Origin: Capnocytophaga stomatis
Lineage (GTDB): Bacteria > Bacteroidota > Bacteroidia > Flavobacteriales > Flavobacteriaceae
Reading direction: 5' to 3'
Assembly (NCBI RefSeq): GCF_002302635.1
Contig: NZ_CP022387.1
Location: 186,001-250,000 of the forward strand
Length of the DNA: 64,000 bases
Shown piece after piece: positions 54,270-62,527 of this stretch; the first letter of the stretch is position 1, and each line of letters starts with the position of its first letter. The position numbers and the translations under genes are program-made. The notes below the pieces were generated by a model, which saw only the letters and a list, made by a program, of their open reading frames with translations, was not told the DNA's origin and did no database searches.

Positions 54270-55676
54270 ATGAAAACATACGACGTTGTTGTAATAGGTT
54301 CAGGACCCGGTGGTTATGTAGCGGCTATACGCTCGGCACAGTTGGGATTCAAAACTGCTATTATTGAAAAATATGACACTTTAGGAGGAACTTGCTTGAA
54401 TGTGGGTTGTATCCCGTCAAAAGCCTTGTTAGATTCGTCTCATCATTACGAAGACGCTTTGAAACACTTTGAAGCACACGGAATTGAAGTTTCCGGCGAG
54501 GTAAAAATCAATCTTAAAAAAATGATTGACAGAAAAAAAGCAGTAGTAGAACAAACTTGTTCGGGAATCAAATTCTTGATGGACAAAAACAAAATTGATG
54601 TTTTTCACGGATTGGGAAGTTTTGTAAATCCTACCCGAATCAAAATTACATCAAAAGACGGTTCTTCTGAAGAGATAGAAGCTCAAAAAACCATCATCGC
54701 TACTGGTTCCAAGCCTTCTTCCCTACCATTTATAACCATTGATAAAGAAAGAGTTATAACTTCTACCGAAGCTCTGAAACTAACTGAAATTCCGAAACAT
54801 TTAATTGTTATCGGAGGTGGTGTTATCGGTTTGGAACTTGGGCAAGTTTACAAACGATTGGGAGCTTCTGTTTCCGTTGTTGAATATATGGACGGAATTC
54901 TTCCTACAATGGACAAAAGTTTAGGAAAAGAACTCACAAAAGTGCTTAAAAAACAAGGATTTAAGTTCTATACAAGTCATCAAGTGAAAGAAGTTTCACG
55001 AAGTGGAGATGTAGTAACCGTAAAAGCCACTACTCAAAAAGGAGAAGAAATCACACTTGAAGGAGATTACTGCTTGGTTGCTGTAGGAAGAAAACCTTAC
55101 ACGGACGGGCTAAATTTGGAAGCAGCTGGCGTTAAAATAGATGAACGTGGCAGAATTGAAGTAAATTCACACCTACAAACCAATGTATCAAATATTTACG
55201 CAATTGGCGATGTAGTTCGCGGAGCAATGTTGGCTCACAAAGCGGAAGAAGAAGGAGTTTTGGTTGCCGAGCAATTGGCTGGACAAAAACCTCATATTGA
55301 CTATAATTTGATTCCCGGAGTTGTTTATACTTGGCCAGAGGTTGCCTCTGTGGGTAAAACGGAAGAACAACTTAAAGCAGAAGGCATTGCATTCAAATCA
55401 GGGCAATTCCCAATGCGTGCTTTGGGACGCTCCAGAGCGAGTATGGATACAGACGGATTTGTTAAAATCTTAGCTGATGCTTCTACCGACGAAATTCTTG
55501 GGGTTCATATGATTGGTGCAAGAGCTGCCGATATGATAGCCGAAGCCGTAACTGCTATGGAATTCAAGGCAAGTGCTGAGGATATTTCACGCATCAGCCA
55601 CGCACACCCAACCTTTACCGAAGCAATTAAAGAAGCTGCTTTGGCTGCCACAGATAATCGTGCTTTACACATATAA
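54270..55676 (+). CDS. lpdA: Dihydrolipoyl dehydrogenase
   Basis: A 468-residue flavoenzyme, the E3 component of 2-oxoacid dehydrogenase complexes and glycine cleavage. FAD-binding IGSGPGGYVAA is at the N-terminus. The redox disulfide is C42-C47 (GGTCLNVGCIPSK). The NAD-binding GGGVIGLELG follows, then IYAIGDV. The catalytic His-Glu pair is in HAHPTFTEAI. No E1/E2 genes lie nearby, so it is likely shared among complexes. Length is standard. Confidence 0.96.
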   Translation: MKTYDVVVIGSGPGGYVAAIRSAQLGFKTAIIEKYDTLGGTCLNVGCIPSKALLDSSHHYEDALKHFEAHGIEVSGEVKINLKKMIDRKKAVVEQTCSGIKFLMDKNKIDVFHGLGSFVNPTRIKITSKDGSSEEIEAQKTIIATGSKPSSLPFITIDKERVITSTEALKLTEIPKHLIVIGGGVIGLELGQVYKRLGASVSVVEYMDGILPTMDKSLGKELTKVLKKQGFKFYTSHQVKEVSRSGDVVTVKATTQKGEEITLEGDYCLVAVGRKPYTDGLNLEAAGVKIDERGRIEVNSHLQTNVSNIYAIGDVVRGAMLAHKAEEEGVLVAEQLAGQKPHIDYNLIPGVVYTWPEVASVGKTEEQLKAEGIAFKSGQFPMRALGRSRASMDTDGFVKILADASTDEILGVHMIGARAADMIAEAVTAMEFKASAEDISRISHAHPTFTEAIKEAALAATDNRALHI

Positions 55677-55716
55677 AAAGTTTTTTTCATAGTTTTAAAC
55701 ATTTTATCATTAAGGA

Positions 55717-55746
55717 GGAAATCACTGGGAAGTGGTTTCCTTTTTT
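55717..55746 (+). terminator. Terminator of lpdA
   Basis: GGAAATCAC (55717-55725) pairs with GTGGTTTCC (55732-55740) with one G-U pair around a short loop, followed by TTTTTT. Confidence 0.75.
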
Positions 55747-55779
55747 GTCTTATATCCGTGAAAATGAGAGTCAAAAAAC

Positions 55780-55814
55780 AAAAAAGGTGATAATTTTCAA
55801 TTACCACCTTTTTT
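55780..55814. terminator. Terminator of the TPR-like gene
   Basis: AAAAAAGGTGATAAT and ATTACCACCTTTTTT pair with one mismatch (55780-55794 with 55800-55814). The A run on the + strand gives a U tract on the minus strand, just after the stop codon of the gene ending at 55833. Confidence 0.7.
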
Positions 55815-55832
55815 ATGTAAAGTAAAACTTTG

Positions 55833-56357
55833 TTAAATTCTTTTAAGTTGCTGTTGCATCATTTTGATTTGTTCCGTCATCATATTTTGCTTATCCAGTT
55901 TTTTGGCTTCAGCAAGCAACTCTTGAGCTTCGCGTTTTCTGCGTTTTTGAATCATAATTCCTGCCAAACTCAACTTTGCCATCGCAATATCATAACTCAT
56001 ATTCAAACCTAATTGTAATGCTTTTCTGAAATATTTTTCGGCTTGAGTAAGGTTTATCTGCGAATAAATGATTCCGTGCAAATAATTATAGTATCCTTGT
56101 TGTTTTTTAATTAAAGCCGTTTCAGGCTCAACTATTTTACTGAGCCATTTCTTCGTTCCTTCAAAATCTTGTTTTCTCAATCTGAGGAATGCCAACAAAA
56201 TAAATTCATTCCTGAAATACAACAATATAGGAATTGAAGACAACAATATCAAAGCTATTCCGTTTCCTATATTTCCTTGTGTAAATTGATATATTGCATA
56301 GACATTAATCAATACAGCAAGAGCGATTTTTACATATTTATTTTGCAAATATTTCAT
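55833..56357 (-). CDS. Membrane-anchored TPR-like protein of unknown function
   Basis: A 174-residue protein with two N-terminal membrane helices (about 9-27 and 31-50) and a soluble helical part that looks like TPR or TPR-like pairs: KQQGYYNYLHGIIYSQINLTQAEKYFRKALQLG and YDIAMAKLSLAGIMIQKRRKREAQELLAEAKKLD. The C-terminal end is basic. It is probably an inner-membrane protein with its repeats in the cytoplasm. No operon partner. Function not known. Confidence 0.78.
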   Translation of the reverse strand: MKYLQNKYVKIALAVLINVYAIYQFTQGNIGNGIALILLSSIPILLYFRNEFILLAFLRLRKQDFEGTKKWLSKIVEPETALIKKQQGYYNYLHGIIYSQINLTQAEKYFRKALQLGLNMSYDIAMAKLSLAGIMIQKRRKREAQELLAEAKKLDKQNMMTEQIKMMQQQLKRI

Positions 56358-56417
56358 TTTTTGTATTTTTTTTTAACGAAACGCAAAGGTAATAAATTAA
56401 GTCCTAATTACAAAAAT

Positions 56418-57425
56418 TTATTTTCCGTCTCTATCCACTTTTATACGCTCGGAACGATTGGCAAGCTCCCACGTTAAGGCAAAAATTAGTTTGGTGCGTT
56501 TTGTCATCGCTTCAAAATCTATCTTTTCGTGTGTATCCGTAGGCTGGTGATAATCAGAATGTAACCCATTAAAAAAGAAAACCGAAGGAATTCCGTGTTT
56601 TGCAAAATTATAATGGTCAGAACGATAATAAACCTGCCACGGGTCATTACGGTCGTCGTATTTGTAATCCAACTTCAAATTGACGTATTTTCTGTTCATT
56701 TCTTCATTAATTGTGTGCAATTCCGAGCTTAATCGGTCTGCACCAATAACATACACATAATTATTGTCTGTATGCAAATCATCAACTCGCCCTATCATAT
56801 CAATGTTTATGTTGGCTACCGTATTTTTTAAAGGATACAACGGATTTTTAGAGTAGAAGTTTGACCCATAAAGCCCTCTTTCTTCGCCCGTTACAAGTAA
56901 AAACATAATTGAGCGTTTTGGAGCGTGTCCTTTTTTCTTGGCTAAATTGAAAACGCGTGCCAACTCCATTACAGCAACCGTCCCAGAACCGTTATCGTCT
57001 GCACCATTGTATATTTCTCCGTTTTCCATTCCTACGTGGTCATAATGTGCTGATACTACGATAATTTCCTCTGGTTTTTCGCTTCCTTCAACAAAAGCCC
57101 AAATATTGTCCGAATCGTTAAACTTATTTCTGAAAAAAGATTTCGGCACAGTTTGAAACCATCCTGAAGCCTTTGGCGGATACGTAATTCCTTCCTTTGT
57201 GTATTGCTCTACGATGTAATTTGCCGCTTTTTTGATGCCTTCACTTCCTGTATCTCGCCCTTCCATTTCATCAGAAGCGATTACTTTCAGCGTTTCATTT
57301 AATCTTTGTTCGGAAATTTCATTCAGGAAAATCGGAAGTACCTTATCTTCGCTCTGAACATCATTTTTTTGAATGCTACAACCAAAAATAGAAATAGCAA
57401 TAAAGGATAAAAATATTCTTTTCAT
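56418..57425 (-). CDS. M28 family zinc aminopeptidase, lipoprotein
   Basis: A 335-residue lipoprotein (lipobox IFGC, Cys 16) with an intact M28 active site. The first zinc ligand is in SAHYDHVG, the bridging Asp in NGADDNGSGT, the general base and ligand Glu pair in LVTGEERGLYGS, the next Asp in INIDMIGRVD and the final His in HSDYHQPTDTHEKID. It probably removes amino acids from peptides in the periplasm or at the surface. It has the standard length of the family and no obvious operon partner. Confidence 0.92.
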   Translation of the reverse strand: MKRIFLSFIAISIFGCSIQKNDVQSEDKVLPIFLNEISEQRLNETLKVIASDEMEGRDTGSEGIKKAANYIVEQYTKEGITYPPKASGWFQTVPKSFFRNKFNDSDNIWAFVEGSEKPEEIIVVSAHYDHVGMENGEIYNGADDNGSGTVAVMELARVFNLAKKKGHAPKRSIMFLLVTGEERGLYGSNFYSKNPLYPLKNTVANINIDMIGRVDDLHTDNNYVYVIGADRLSSELHTINEEMNRKYVNLKLDYKYDDRNDPWQVYYRSDHYNFAKHGIPSVFFFNGLHSDYHQPTDTHEKIDFEAMTKRTKLIFALTWELANRSERIKVDRDGK

Positions 57426-57518
57426 TTGTTTGACTTTCTTTTACTTTAAAATTAATCGATGGCAAATGTAATAAAGAATATTGAATTCATTCAAATCAAG
57501 AAAATTAAATTTTATTTA

Positions 57519-57526
57519 TATATTTG
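57519..57526 (+). promoter_or_regulatory. -7 element of the SUI1-like gene, excluding a TTG start
   Basis: TATATTTG overlaps a possible TTG start codon at 57524, so translation should begin further on, at the ATG at 57551. Confidence 0.55.
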
Positions 57527-57550
57527 CACTCTGAAAATGTTTTATCTGAA

Positions 57551-57871
57551 ATGTTACGTGAACAGTTAAAAAATTTATTTCCTGACCATATTGAGGAAGA
57601 AACTCCTGCGGAAAGTGTATCAAACATTTGGCTTCAGGACGAACCTCTGATTTGCAAATATGAAAAACGCAAAGGCAAACCTGTAACAATCATCGAAGGA
57701 TATTCAGGAGCTGATGAAGATTTCAAAATTTTAGCCAAAGAAATCAAAACTCTCTTAGGAGTTGGAGGTTCTTTTAAAGATGAAAGTATCATAATTCAAG
57801 GAGATTACCGCGATAAAATTATGGAATTTCTCAAAGGAAAAGGATTTAAAGTAAAACGCGTTGGCGGATAA
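57551..57871 (+). CDS. SUI1/YciH-like translation factor
   Basis: A 106-residue protein with the SUI1/eIF1-like fold: YEKRKGKPVTIIEGYSGADEDFKILAKEIKTLLGVGGSFKDESIIIQGDYRDKIMEFLKGKGFKVKRVGG includes the characteristic KRKGKPVT strand, a GxGG turn (GVGGS) and GDYRDK. It is the bacterial counterpart of eIF1, thought to influence initiation fidelity. The longer frame uses a TTG at 57524 that lies inside the promoter, so the ATG at 57551 is preferred. Followed 69 bases on by fabG. Confidence 0.86.
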   Translation: MLREQLKNLFPDHIEEETPAESVSNIWLQDEPLICKYEKRKGKPVTIIEGYSGADEDFKILAKEIKTLLGVGGSFKDESIIIQGDYRDKIMEFLKGKGFKVKRVGG

Positions 57872-57940
57872 CAAATAAAGTTATTTTTAACGCATTCAGA
57901 CCAAAAGCAATAATTTTTAATAATAAAATATAAACTAAAT

Positions 57941-58687
57941 ATGAGACTATTAGAAGGAAAAACTGCAATTATCACAGGAGCAAGTAGAGGTATTGGGAGA
58001 GGAATTGCCGAAGTTTTCGCTTCGCAGGGTGCTAATGTTGCTTTTACGTATAGTTCATCAGTGGAAGCTGCTCAAAAATTAGAAGATGAATTAAGAGCTA
58101 AAGGCGTGAAAGCCAAAGGATATCAAAGTAATGCTGCTGATTATGAAGCTGCTCAAAAATTGGCTGAAGATGTAGTTGCCGAGTTTGGAAGTATTGATAT
58201 TCTGATAAATAACGCCGGAATCACGAAAGACAATCTGTTAATGCGAATTTCAGAGGAAGATTTTGACAAAGTAATTGAAGTAAATTTGAAATCTGTTTTC
58301 AATATGACCAAAGCTGTTCAACGCACTATGTTAAAACAGCGTAAAGGTTCTATTATCAACATCAGTAGTGTTGTGGGAGTGAAAGGAAATGCAGGTCAAT
58401 CCAACTACGCTGCTTCAAAAGCGGGTATGTTAGGTTTTACAAAATCCATCGCTTTGGAGCTGGGTTCCAGAAACATACGTTGTAATGCAATCGCTCCGGG
58501 ATTCATAGAAACTGAAATGACAGCCGTTTTGGATGAAAAAGTAGTACAAGGTTGGCGAGATAATATTCCTTTGAAAAGAGGCGGTCAGCCGGAAGATGTT
58601 GCCAATGCTTGCGTGTTTTTAGCATCGGATATGTCCGCATACATCACAGGGCAAGTTTTGAATGTTGATGGAGGAATGCTTACATAA
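57941..58687 (+). CDS. fabG: 3-oxoacyl-[acyl-carrier-protein] reductase FabG
   Basis: A 248-residue classical SDR. The NADPH-binding TGASRGIG is at 12-19, NNAG at 90-93. The catalytic residues are S143, Y156 and K160 (ISSVVG, NYAASK). The C-terminus ITGQVLNVDGGM is that of FabG. It reduces 3-ketoacyl-ACP in fatty acid elongation. No other fab gene is adjacent. It is 36 bases upstream of bamD. Confidence 0.93.
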   Translation: MRLLEGKTAIITGASRGIGRGIAEVFASQGANVAFTYSSSVEAAQKLEDELRAKGVKAKGYQSNAADYEAAQKLAEDVVAEFGSIDILINNAGITKDNLLMRISEEDFDKVIEVNLKSVFNMTKAVQRTMLKQRKGSIINISSVVGVKGNAGQSNYAASKAGMLGFTKSIALELGSRNIRCNAIAPGFIETEMTAVLDEKVVQGWRDNIPLKRGGQPEDVANACVFLASDMSAYITGQVLNVDGGMLT

Positions 58688-58711
58688 TTTTGATAAATCA
58701 TAAAAACTATT

Positions 58712-58719
58712 TACTTTTG
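58712..58719 (+). promoter_or_regulatory. -7 element placed directly before the bamD start
   Basis: TACTTTTG ends four bases before the ATG at 58724. By the usual distance from this element the transcript would start at or one base before the A of the ATG, predicting a leaderless mRNA for bamD unless read-through from fabG supplies the leader. Confidence 0.45.
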
Positions 58720-58723
58720 CCGA

Positions 58724-59524
58724 ATGCAAATTAAGAAATACATCGTAATAGGTTTAGTTGGTGCGAGTTTGTTGAGTTCCTGTGGGGAATATCAGAAAGC
58801 CTTAAAGTCTGATGATGCCACAGTTAAGTACAATATGGCTGAACAACTATACAAAGAGGGAAAATACAGAAAATCAATTCAACTGTTTGAAAATATCGTG
58901 AACCAATATGCAGGAAGACCGCAAGGTGAACGAGTGGTTTATATGGCTGCGGACGCTTATTATAAAACCAAGCAGTACAGTAAAGCTTCATATCAGTTTG
59001 AACGTTTTTGCAAATTATACCCAAAAAGTGAAAAAGTAGCCGAAGCCGCTTTTTTAACAGCTAAAACAATCTATTTGGAAACTCCTAAATACAGTGTTGA
59101 TCAAGAAATTACGCATCAAGCACTGGAAAAGTTACAACTATTCTTAGACCGATATTCTCATACGGAATATGCAAAAGAAGCTAATGAAATGACGCTGGAT
59201 TTGCTAACGCGTCTTCAGAAAAAAGAGTTTGAAATTGCAAAACAGTACAATTTAATCCGTGATTATCAAGCTGCTATGAAGGCTTTGGATAATTTCTTAT
59301 CAGGCAATCCGGGAACTATTTTTAAAGAAGAAGCTCTTTTCGTACGCCTGCATTCAGCTTATGAGTGGGCTATCAATAGTGTGGAACACAAAAAAGAGGA
59401 ACGTTTGAAAATCGCCAAAGAAGCATACGAAACTTTGGTAAAATCGTATCCCGAAACATCTTACAAAAAAGAAGCTGACAGAATGCTCGAAAAAATTGAA
59501 ACATCATTGAAAATTTACTCATAA
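58724..59524 (+). CDS. bamD: Outer membrane protein assembly factor BamD
   Basis: A 266-residue lipoprotein (lipobox LSSC, Cys 20) made of TPR units: YNMAEQLYKEGKYRKSIQLFENIVNQY, AADAYYKTKQYSKASYQFERFCKLYP, AKTIYLETPKYSVDQ and a C-terminal block ending YETLVKSYPETSYKKEADRML. It is the TPR subunit of the BAM machine, bound to BamA. It heads a bamD-rpoZ-coaBC cluster, an order I recognise in flavobacteria. No upstream spare start codon exists in the signal peptide. Confidence 0.92.
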   Translation: MQIKKYIVIGLVGASLLSSCGEYQKALKSDDATVKYNMAEQLYKEGKYRKSIQLFENIVNQYAGRPQGERVVYMAADAYYKTKQYSKASYQFERFCKLYPKSEKVAEAAFLTAKTIYLETPKYSVDQEITHQALEKLQLFLDRYSHTEYAKEANEMTLDLLTRLQKKEFEIAKQYNLIRDYQAAMKALDNFLSGNPGTIFKEEALFVRLHSAYEWAINSVEHKKEERLKIAKEAYETLVKSYPETSYKKEADRMLEKIETSLKIYS

Positions 59525-59547
59525 AAATTTATAAAAAAGAAAATACT

Positions 59548-59862
59548 ATGGATTTTAAAAAGATTGATGCTCCAACTTCTACAGTTACTTACAACAGAAG
59601 TGCCATTGAAGCTCCTACTGAAAATATTTACGAAGCCATTTCAATCATTGCAAAGCGTGCAGTGCAAATAAATTCCGAAATTAAAAAGGAATTAATCGAA
59701 AAATTAGATGAATTTGCAACTAATAACGATAATTTGGAAGAAATTTTTGAGAATAAAGAACAAATTGAAGTTTCTAAATTCTACGAAAAACTTCCGAAGC
59801 CGCAAGCAATTGCAATTAAAGAATGGTTGGAGGATAAGGTTTATTACAGAGAAACCAACTAA
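59548..59862 (+). CDS. rpoZ: DNA-directed RNA polymerase subunit omega
   Basis: A 104-residue protein of the Bacteroidota omega type. It has the segments NIYEAISIIAKRAVQINSEIKKEL and PKPQAIAIKEWLEDKVYYRE. The conserved core (ENIYEAISIIAKRA) is the omega helix that contacts beta-prime. It lies 24 bases after bamD and about 100 before coaBC and is likely part of the same transcript. Confidence 0.9.
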   Translation: MDFKKIDAPTSTVTYNRSAIEAPTENIYEAISIIAKRAVQINSEIKKELIEKLDEFATNNDNLEEIFENKEQIEVSKFYEKLPKPQAIAIKEWLEDKVYYRETN

Positions 59863-59965
59863 TTAGGTCGGGATTGTTATTTGTATTAATTTGTAAAACA
59901 TAGGTTTTAAGCAGTAAACACAAGTGGTTTATTCCTTAAAACCTTTTTTGATTTGATTAAAATTT

Positions 59966-61144
59966 ATGAATATAATTTTAGGAATCACGGGAGGAATTGC
60001 CGCTTATAAAACGCCTCATTTAGTGCGTTTATTAACAAAAAAAGGACACGATGTAAAGGTCATTTTAACAGAAAGTGCAGAAGAATTTGTTACTCCTTTA
60101 ACATTAGCTACATTGTCTAAAAACAAGGTGATTTCATCATTCAAAACAACTGATAATCAATGGAATAATCACGTAGAATTAGCTCTTTGGGCTGATGTAA
60201 TTCTTATCGCTCCTACAACGGCAAATACCTTAGCAAAAATGGCTAACGGACTATGTGACAACTTGTTATTAGCTACTTATTTTTCTGCTAAAGCTCCCGT
60301 ATTTGTAGCACCTGCTATGGATTTGGATATGTATGCACATCCTACCGTGAATGAAAATCTTAATAAACTGAAATCATTTGGTAATCAGATAATTCCTGCT
60401 GTTTATGGTGAATTGGCAAGCGGATTAGTCGGACAAGGAAGAATGGCTGAACCTGAAGATATCGTAAATTTCATAGAAACTAACTTATCCGAAAATCTTC
60501 CTTTGAAAGGAAAAAAAGTATTAATCACAGCCGGTCCTACTTATGAAGCCATTGACCCAGTGCGATTTATAGGTAATTTTTCAACAGGAAAAATGGGAAT
60601 TGCCATCGCTAATGAAGCCGTGAAGCAAGGTGCTGAAGTTCACTTGGTTTTAGGTCCTTCTGCTGAAAAAAATATTGACGAGAATATACATTTACATCGT
60701 GTGGTAAGTGCCGATGATATGTATCAAGCTGCTATAAATCAATTTGATACATCAGATATTGCAATCCTCTCTGCTGCCGTAGCCGATTACACCCCGAAAA
60801 TAAAAGCTCTCGAAAAAATCAAGAAAAAAGAGGCTAACCTTACATTAGAACTCGTCTCCACAACGGATATTCTCGCTACATTGGGCAAACAAAAAAAACA
60901 GCAAATTCTCATCGGTTTTGCTCTGGAAACCAATAACGAACTCGAAAATGCTAAGCACAAATTAAACCGAAAAAACTTAGACGGAATTGTACTTAATTCA
61001 CTGAAAGACAAGGGAGCGGGATTCGGAACGGACACGAATAAAATTACGTTCATTACTCCTGAAAATGAAATTTCATTTCCCTTGAAAAATAAAACAGAGG
61101 TAGCCAAAGATATCTTAGCTCAAATATTAAAACTTCAAAAATAA
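59966..61144 (+). CDS. coaBC: Bifunctional phosphopantothenoylcysteine decarboxylase/synthetase CoaBC
   Basis: A 392-residue fusion. The CoaC (FMN) half (about 1-180) starts GITGGIAAYK, has the catalytic His in NHVELALWAD, and PAMDLDMY. The CoaB half has TAGPTYEAIDPVRFIGNFSTGKMG and ends with the nucleotide- and substrate-binding loops (AAVADYTPK, IGFALET, FGTDTN). It makes 4'-phosphopantetheine for coenzyme A from 4'-phosphopantothenate and cysteine. Two CoaC positions deviate from the E. coli pattern (PAMD for PAMN and ELASGL where a Cys is usual). Length is normal. Confidence 0.93.
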   Translation: MNIILGITGGIAAYKTPHLVRLLTKKGHDVKVILTESAEEFVTPLTLATLSKNKVISSFKTTDNQWNNHVELALWADVILIAPTTANTLAKMANGLCDNLLLATYFSAKAPVFVAPAMDLDMYAHPTVNENLNKLKSFGNQIIPAVYGELASGLVGQGRMAEPEDIVNFIETNLSENLPLKGKKVLITAGPTYEAIDPVRFIGNFSTGKMGIAIANEAVKQGAEVHLVLGPSAEKNIDENIHLHRVVSADDMYQAAINQFDTSDIAILSAAVADYTPKIKALEKIKKKEANLTLELVSTTDILATLGKQKKQQILIGFALETNNELENAKHKLNRKNLDGIVLNSLKDKGAGFGTDTNKITFITPENEISFPLKNKTEVAKDILAQILKLQK

Positions 61145-61151
61145 CAAATAA

Positions 61152-61188
61152 ATAAGGGCAAAAACTTAACTTTTGCCCTTATCTTTTT
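61152..61188. terminator. Bidirectional terminator between coaBC and the ABC permease gene
   Basis: ATAAGGGCAAAA (61152-61163) pairs perfectly with TTTTGCCCTTAT (61171-61182) around a 7-nt loop, followed by CTTTTT on the + strand. It lies between convergent genes ending at 61144 and 61187. Confidence 0.8.
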
Positions 61189-62479
61189 AGTATTTAAGCC
61201 ATTTCCAAACCTCCTTATACGTTGTCTTTTTGCCGTACATCAAAATTCCTATACGATAGATTTTCGAAGCAAATTTTATCACTAAAAAGAAAGAAATGTA
61301 TAATAACAGTATGGAAATCAGCACTTCCCACCAAGCTACACCGAAAGGAATACGCATCAGCATTACTACGGGTGAAGTAAGTGGAACATACGACAGTACC
61401 ACCGAAACCGTACCGTGAGGTTCTTCTATAACGGTAAAAAATCCTACATAAACTGCTAATATTAAAGGCATTAAAATCGGCATCAAAAATTGTTGTGTAT
61501 CCGTTTCATTATCTACCATTGCTCCTATTGTTGCATAAAAAGAACTGTACAACAAATACCCCCCCACAAAATACAACAGGAATGAAGTAAACATTTCCAT
61601 AAACGGAAATTTAAAAAAAGCCAATAAAATTTCCGAAGTCATCTTGTCCAATCCTGATTTATTCATCAAAACCTCATTGGTTGATGAAGGATTTACATCT
61701 AAGAATGAGGTTAAAATGGTCATTAAAAATCCTCCGAATATCATCCAAATCATAAACTGAGTAATTCCTGCCAACGAAGTTCCAAAAATTTTACCCAACA
61801 TTAATTCAAAAGGTTTAACGGACGAAATAATAATTTCAACAATGCGATTGGTTTTTTCCTCAATAACGCTACGCATAATTGCATTACCGTAAATAATAAT
61901 AAACATAAAAATCAGATAACCAGCCATTCCACCAATAGCAATTTTTATGATACTGTCCAACTCCGAGCTTTTTTCTCCACTGAAATTCTCCAAAGAGATA
62001 TTTACCTTTACTTTCGATTCGTCTATTTGCTTTTTATCAATTCCCTTTAATGTCAGATTATCCTGAAAAAGAGTTGCTTCCATATTGTCCGAAAATTGGT
62101 TTAATAATGAAATATTTGGTGATTCTTCACTAAAAAATTCAATATTCTGGTGCCAATATTCGCCATCTTGTGGGGGAATATATAACAATCCGTACATACT
62201 TTCAGCCAAAATTATGGTTTTTGCATCTTGCAGGGAAGCGTCTCTTAAAAAAAGATATTCCACTGCCGAAGTATTTTCAAAACTACTTGAAAAACGATTA
62301 CTTTCGTCCAAAATAGCTATTTTTTTTACATTCCCAGCGTTATTAACACTGGTTAAATAGCCAATCAGAACGCCAAACAATATCACCACCAGCGGACTGA
62401 CGAAAGTCATAATAATGAATGATTTATTTCGTACCTTATTTAGATATTCTCGCTTTGTTATTATTCCTAAATGTTTCAT
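61187..62479 (-). CDS. ABC-2 type transporter permease (NatB-like)
   Basis: A 430-residue membrane protein of the ABC-2 permease type. One N-terminal membrane helix (about 20-42) is followed by a large extracytoplasmic domain (about 45-180), then about five membrane helices (about 182-420). Typical segments are IVEIIISSVKPFELMLGKIFGTSLAGITQFMIW and the EEKTNRIVEI stretch. It pairs with the ATPase gene 48 bases upstream on the same strand. Relatives are sodium exporters (NatAB) or drug exporters; the substrate is not known. Confidence 0.87.
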   Translation of the reverse strand: MKHLGIITKREYLNKVRNKSFIIMTFVSPLVVILFGVLIGYLTSVNNAGNVKKIAILDESNRFSSSFENTSAVEYLFLRDASLQDAKTIILAESMYGLLYIPPQDGEYWHQNIEFFSEESPNISLLNQFSDNMEATLFQDNLTLKGIDKKQIDESKVKVNISLENFSGEKSSELDSIIKIAIGGMAGYLIFMFIIIYGNAIMRSVIEEKTNRIVEIIISSVKPFELMLGKIFGTSLAGITQFMIWMIFGGFLMTILTSFLDVNPSSTNEVLMNKSGLDKMTSEILLAFFKFPFMEMFTSFLLYFVGGYLLYSSFYATIGAMVDNETDTQQFLMPILMPLILAVYVGFFTVIEEPHGTVSVVLSYVPLTSPVVMLMRIPFGVAWWEVLISILLLYISFFLVIKFASKIYRIGILMYGKKTTYKEVWKWLKY

Positions 62480-62527
62480 TCTTTAATTATTACAAAAAAT
62501 AGGTTATGAAAACAGAAAATTTTCTTT

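Noticed and set aside
57524-57551. TTG start for the SUI1-like gene
   Set aside because: The codon lies inside the TATATTTG promoter element, so it cannot be in the transcript.
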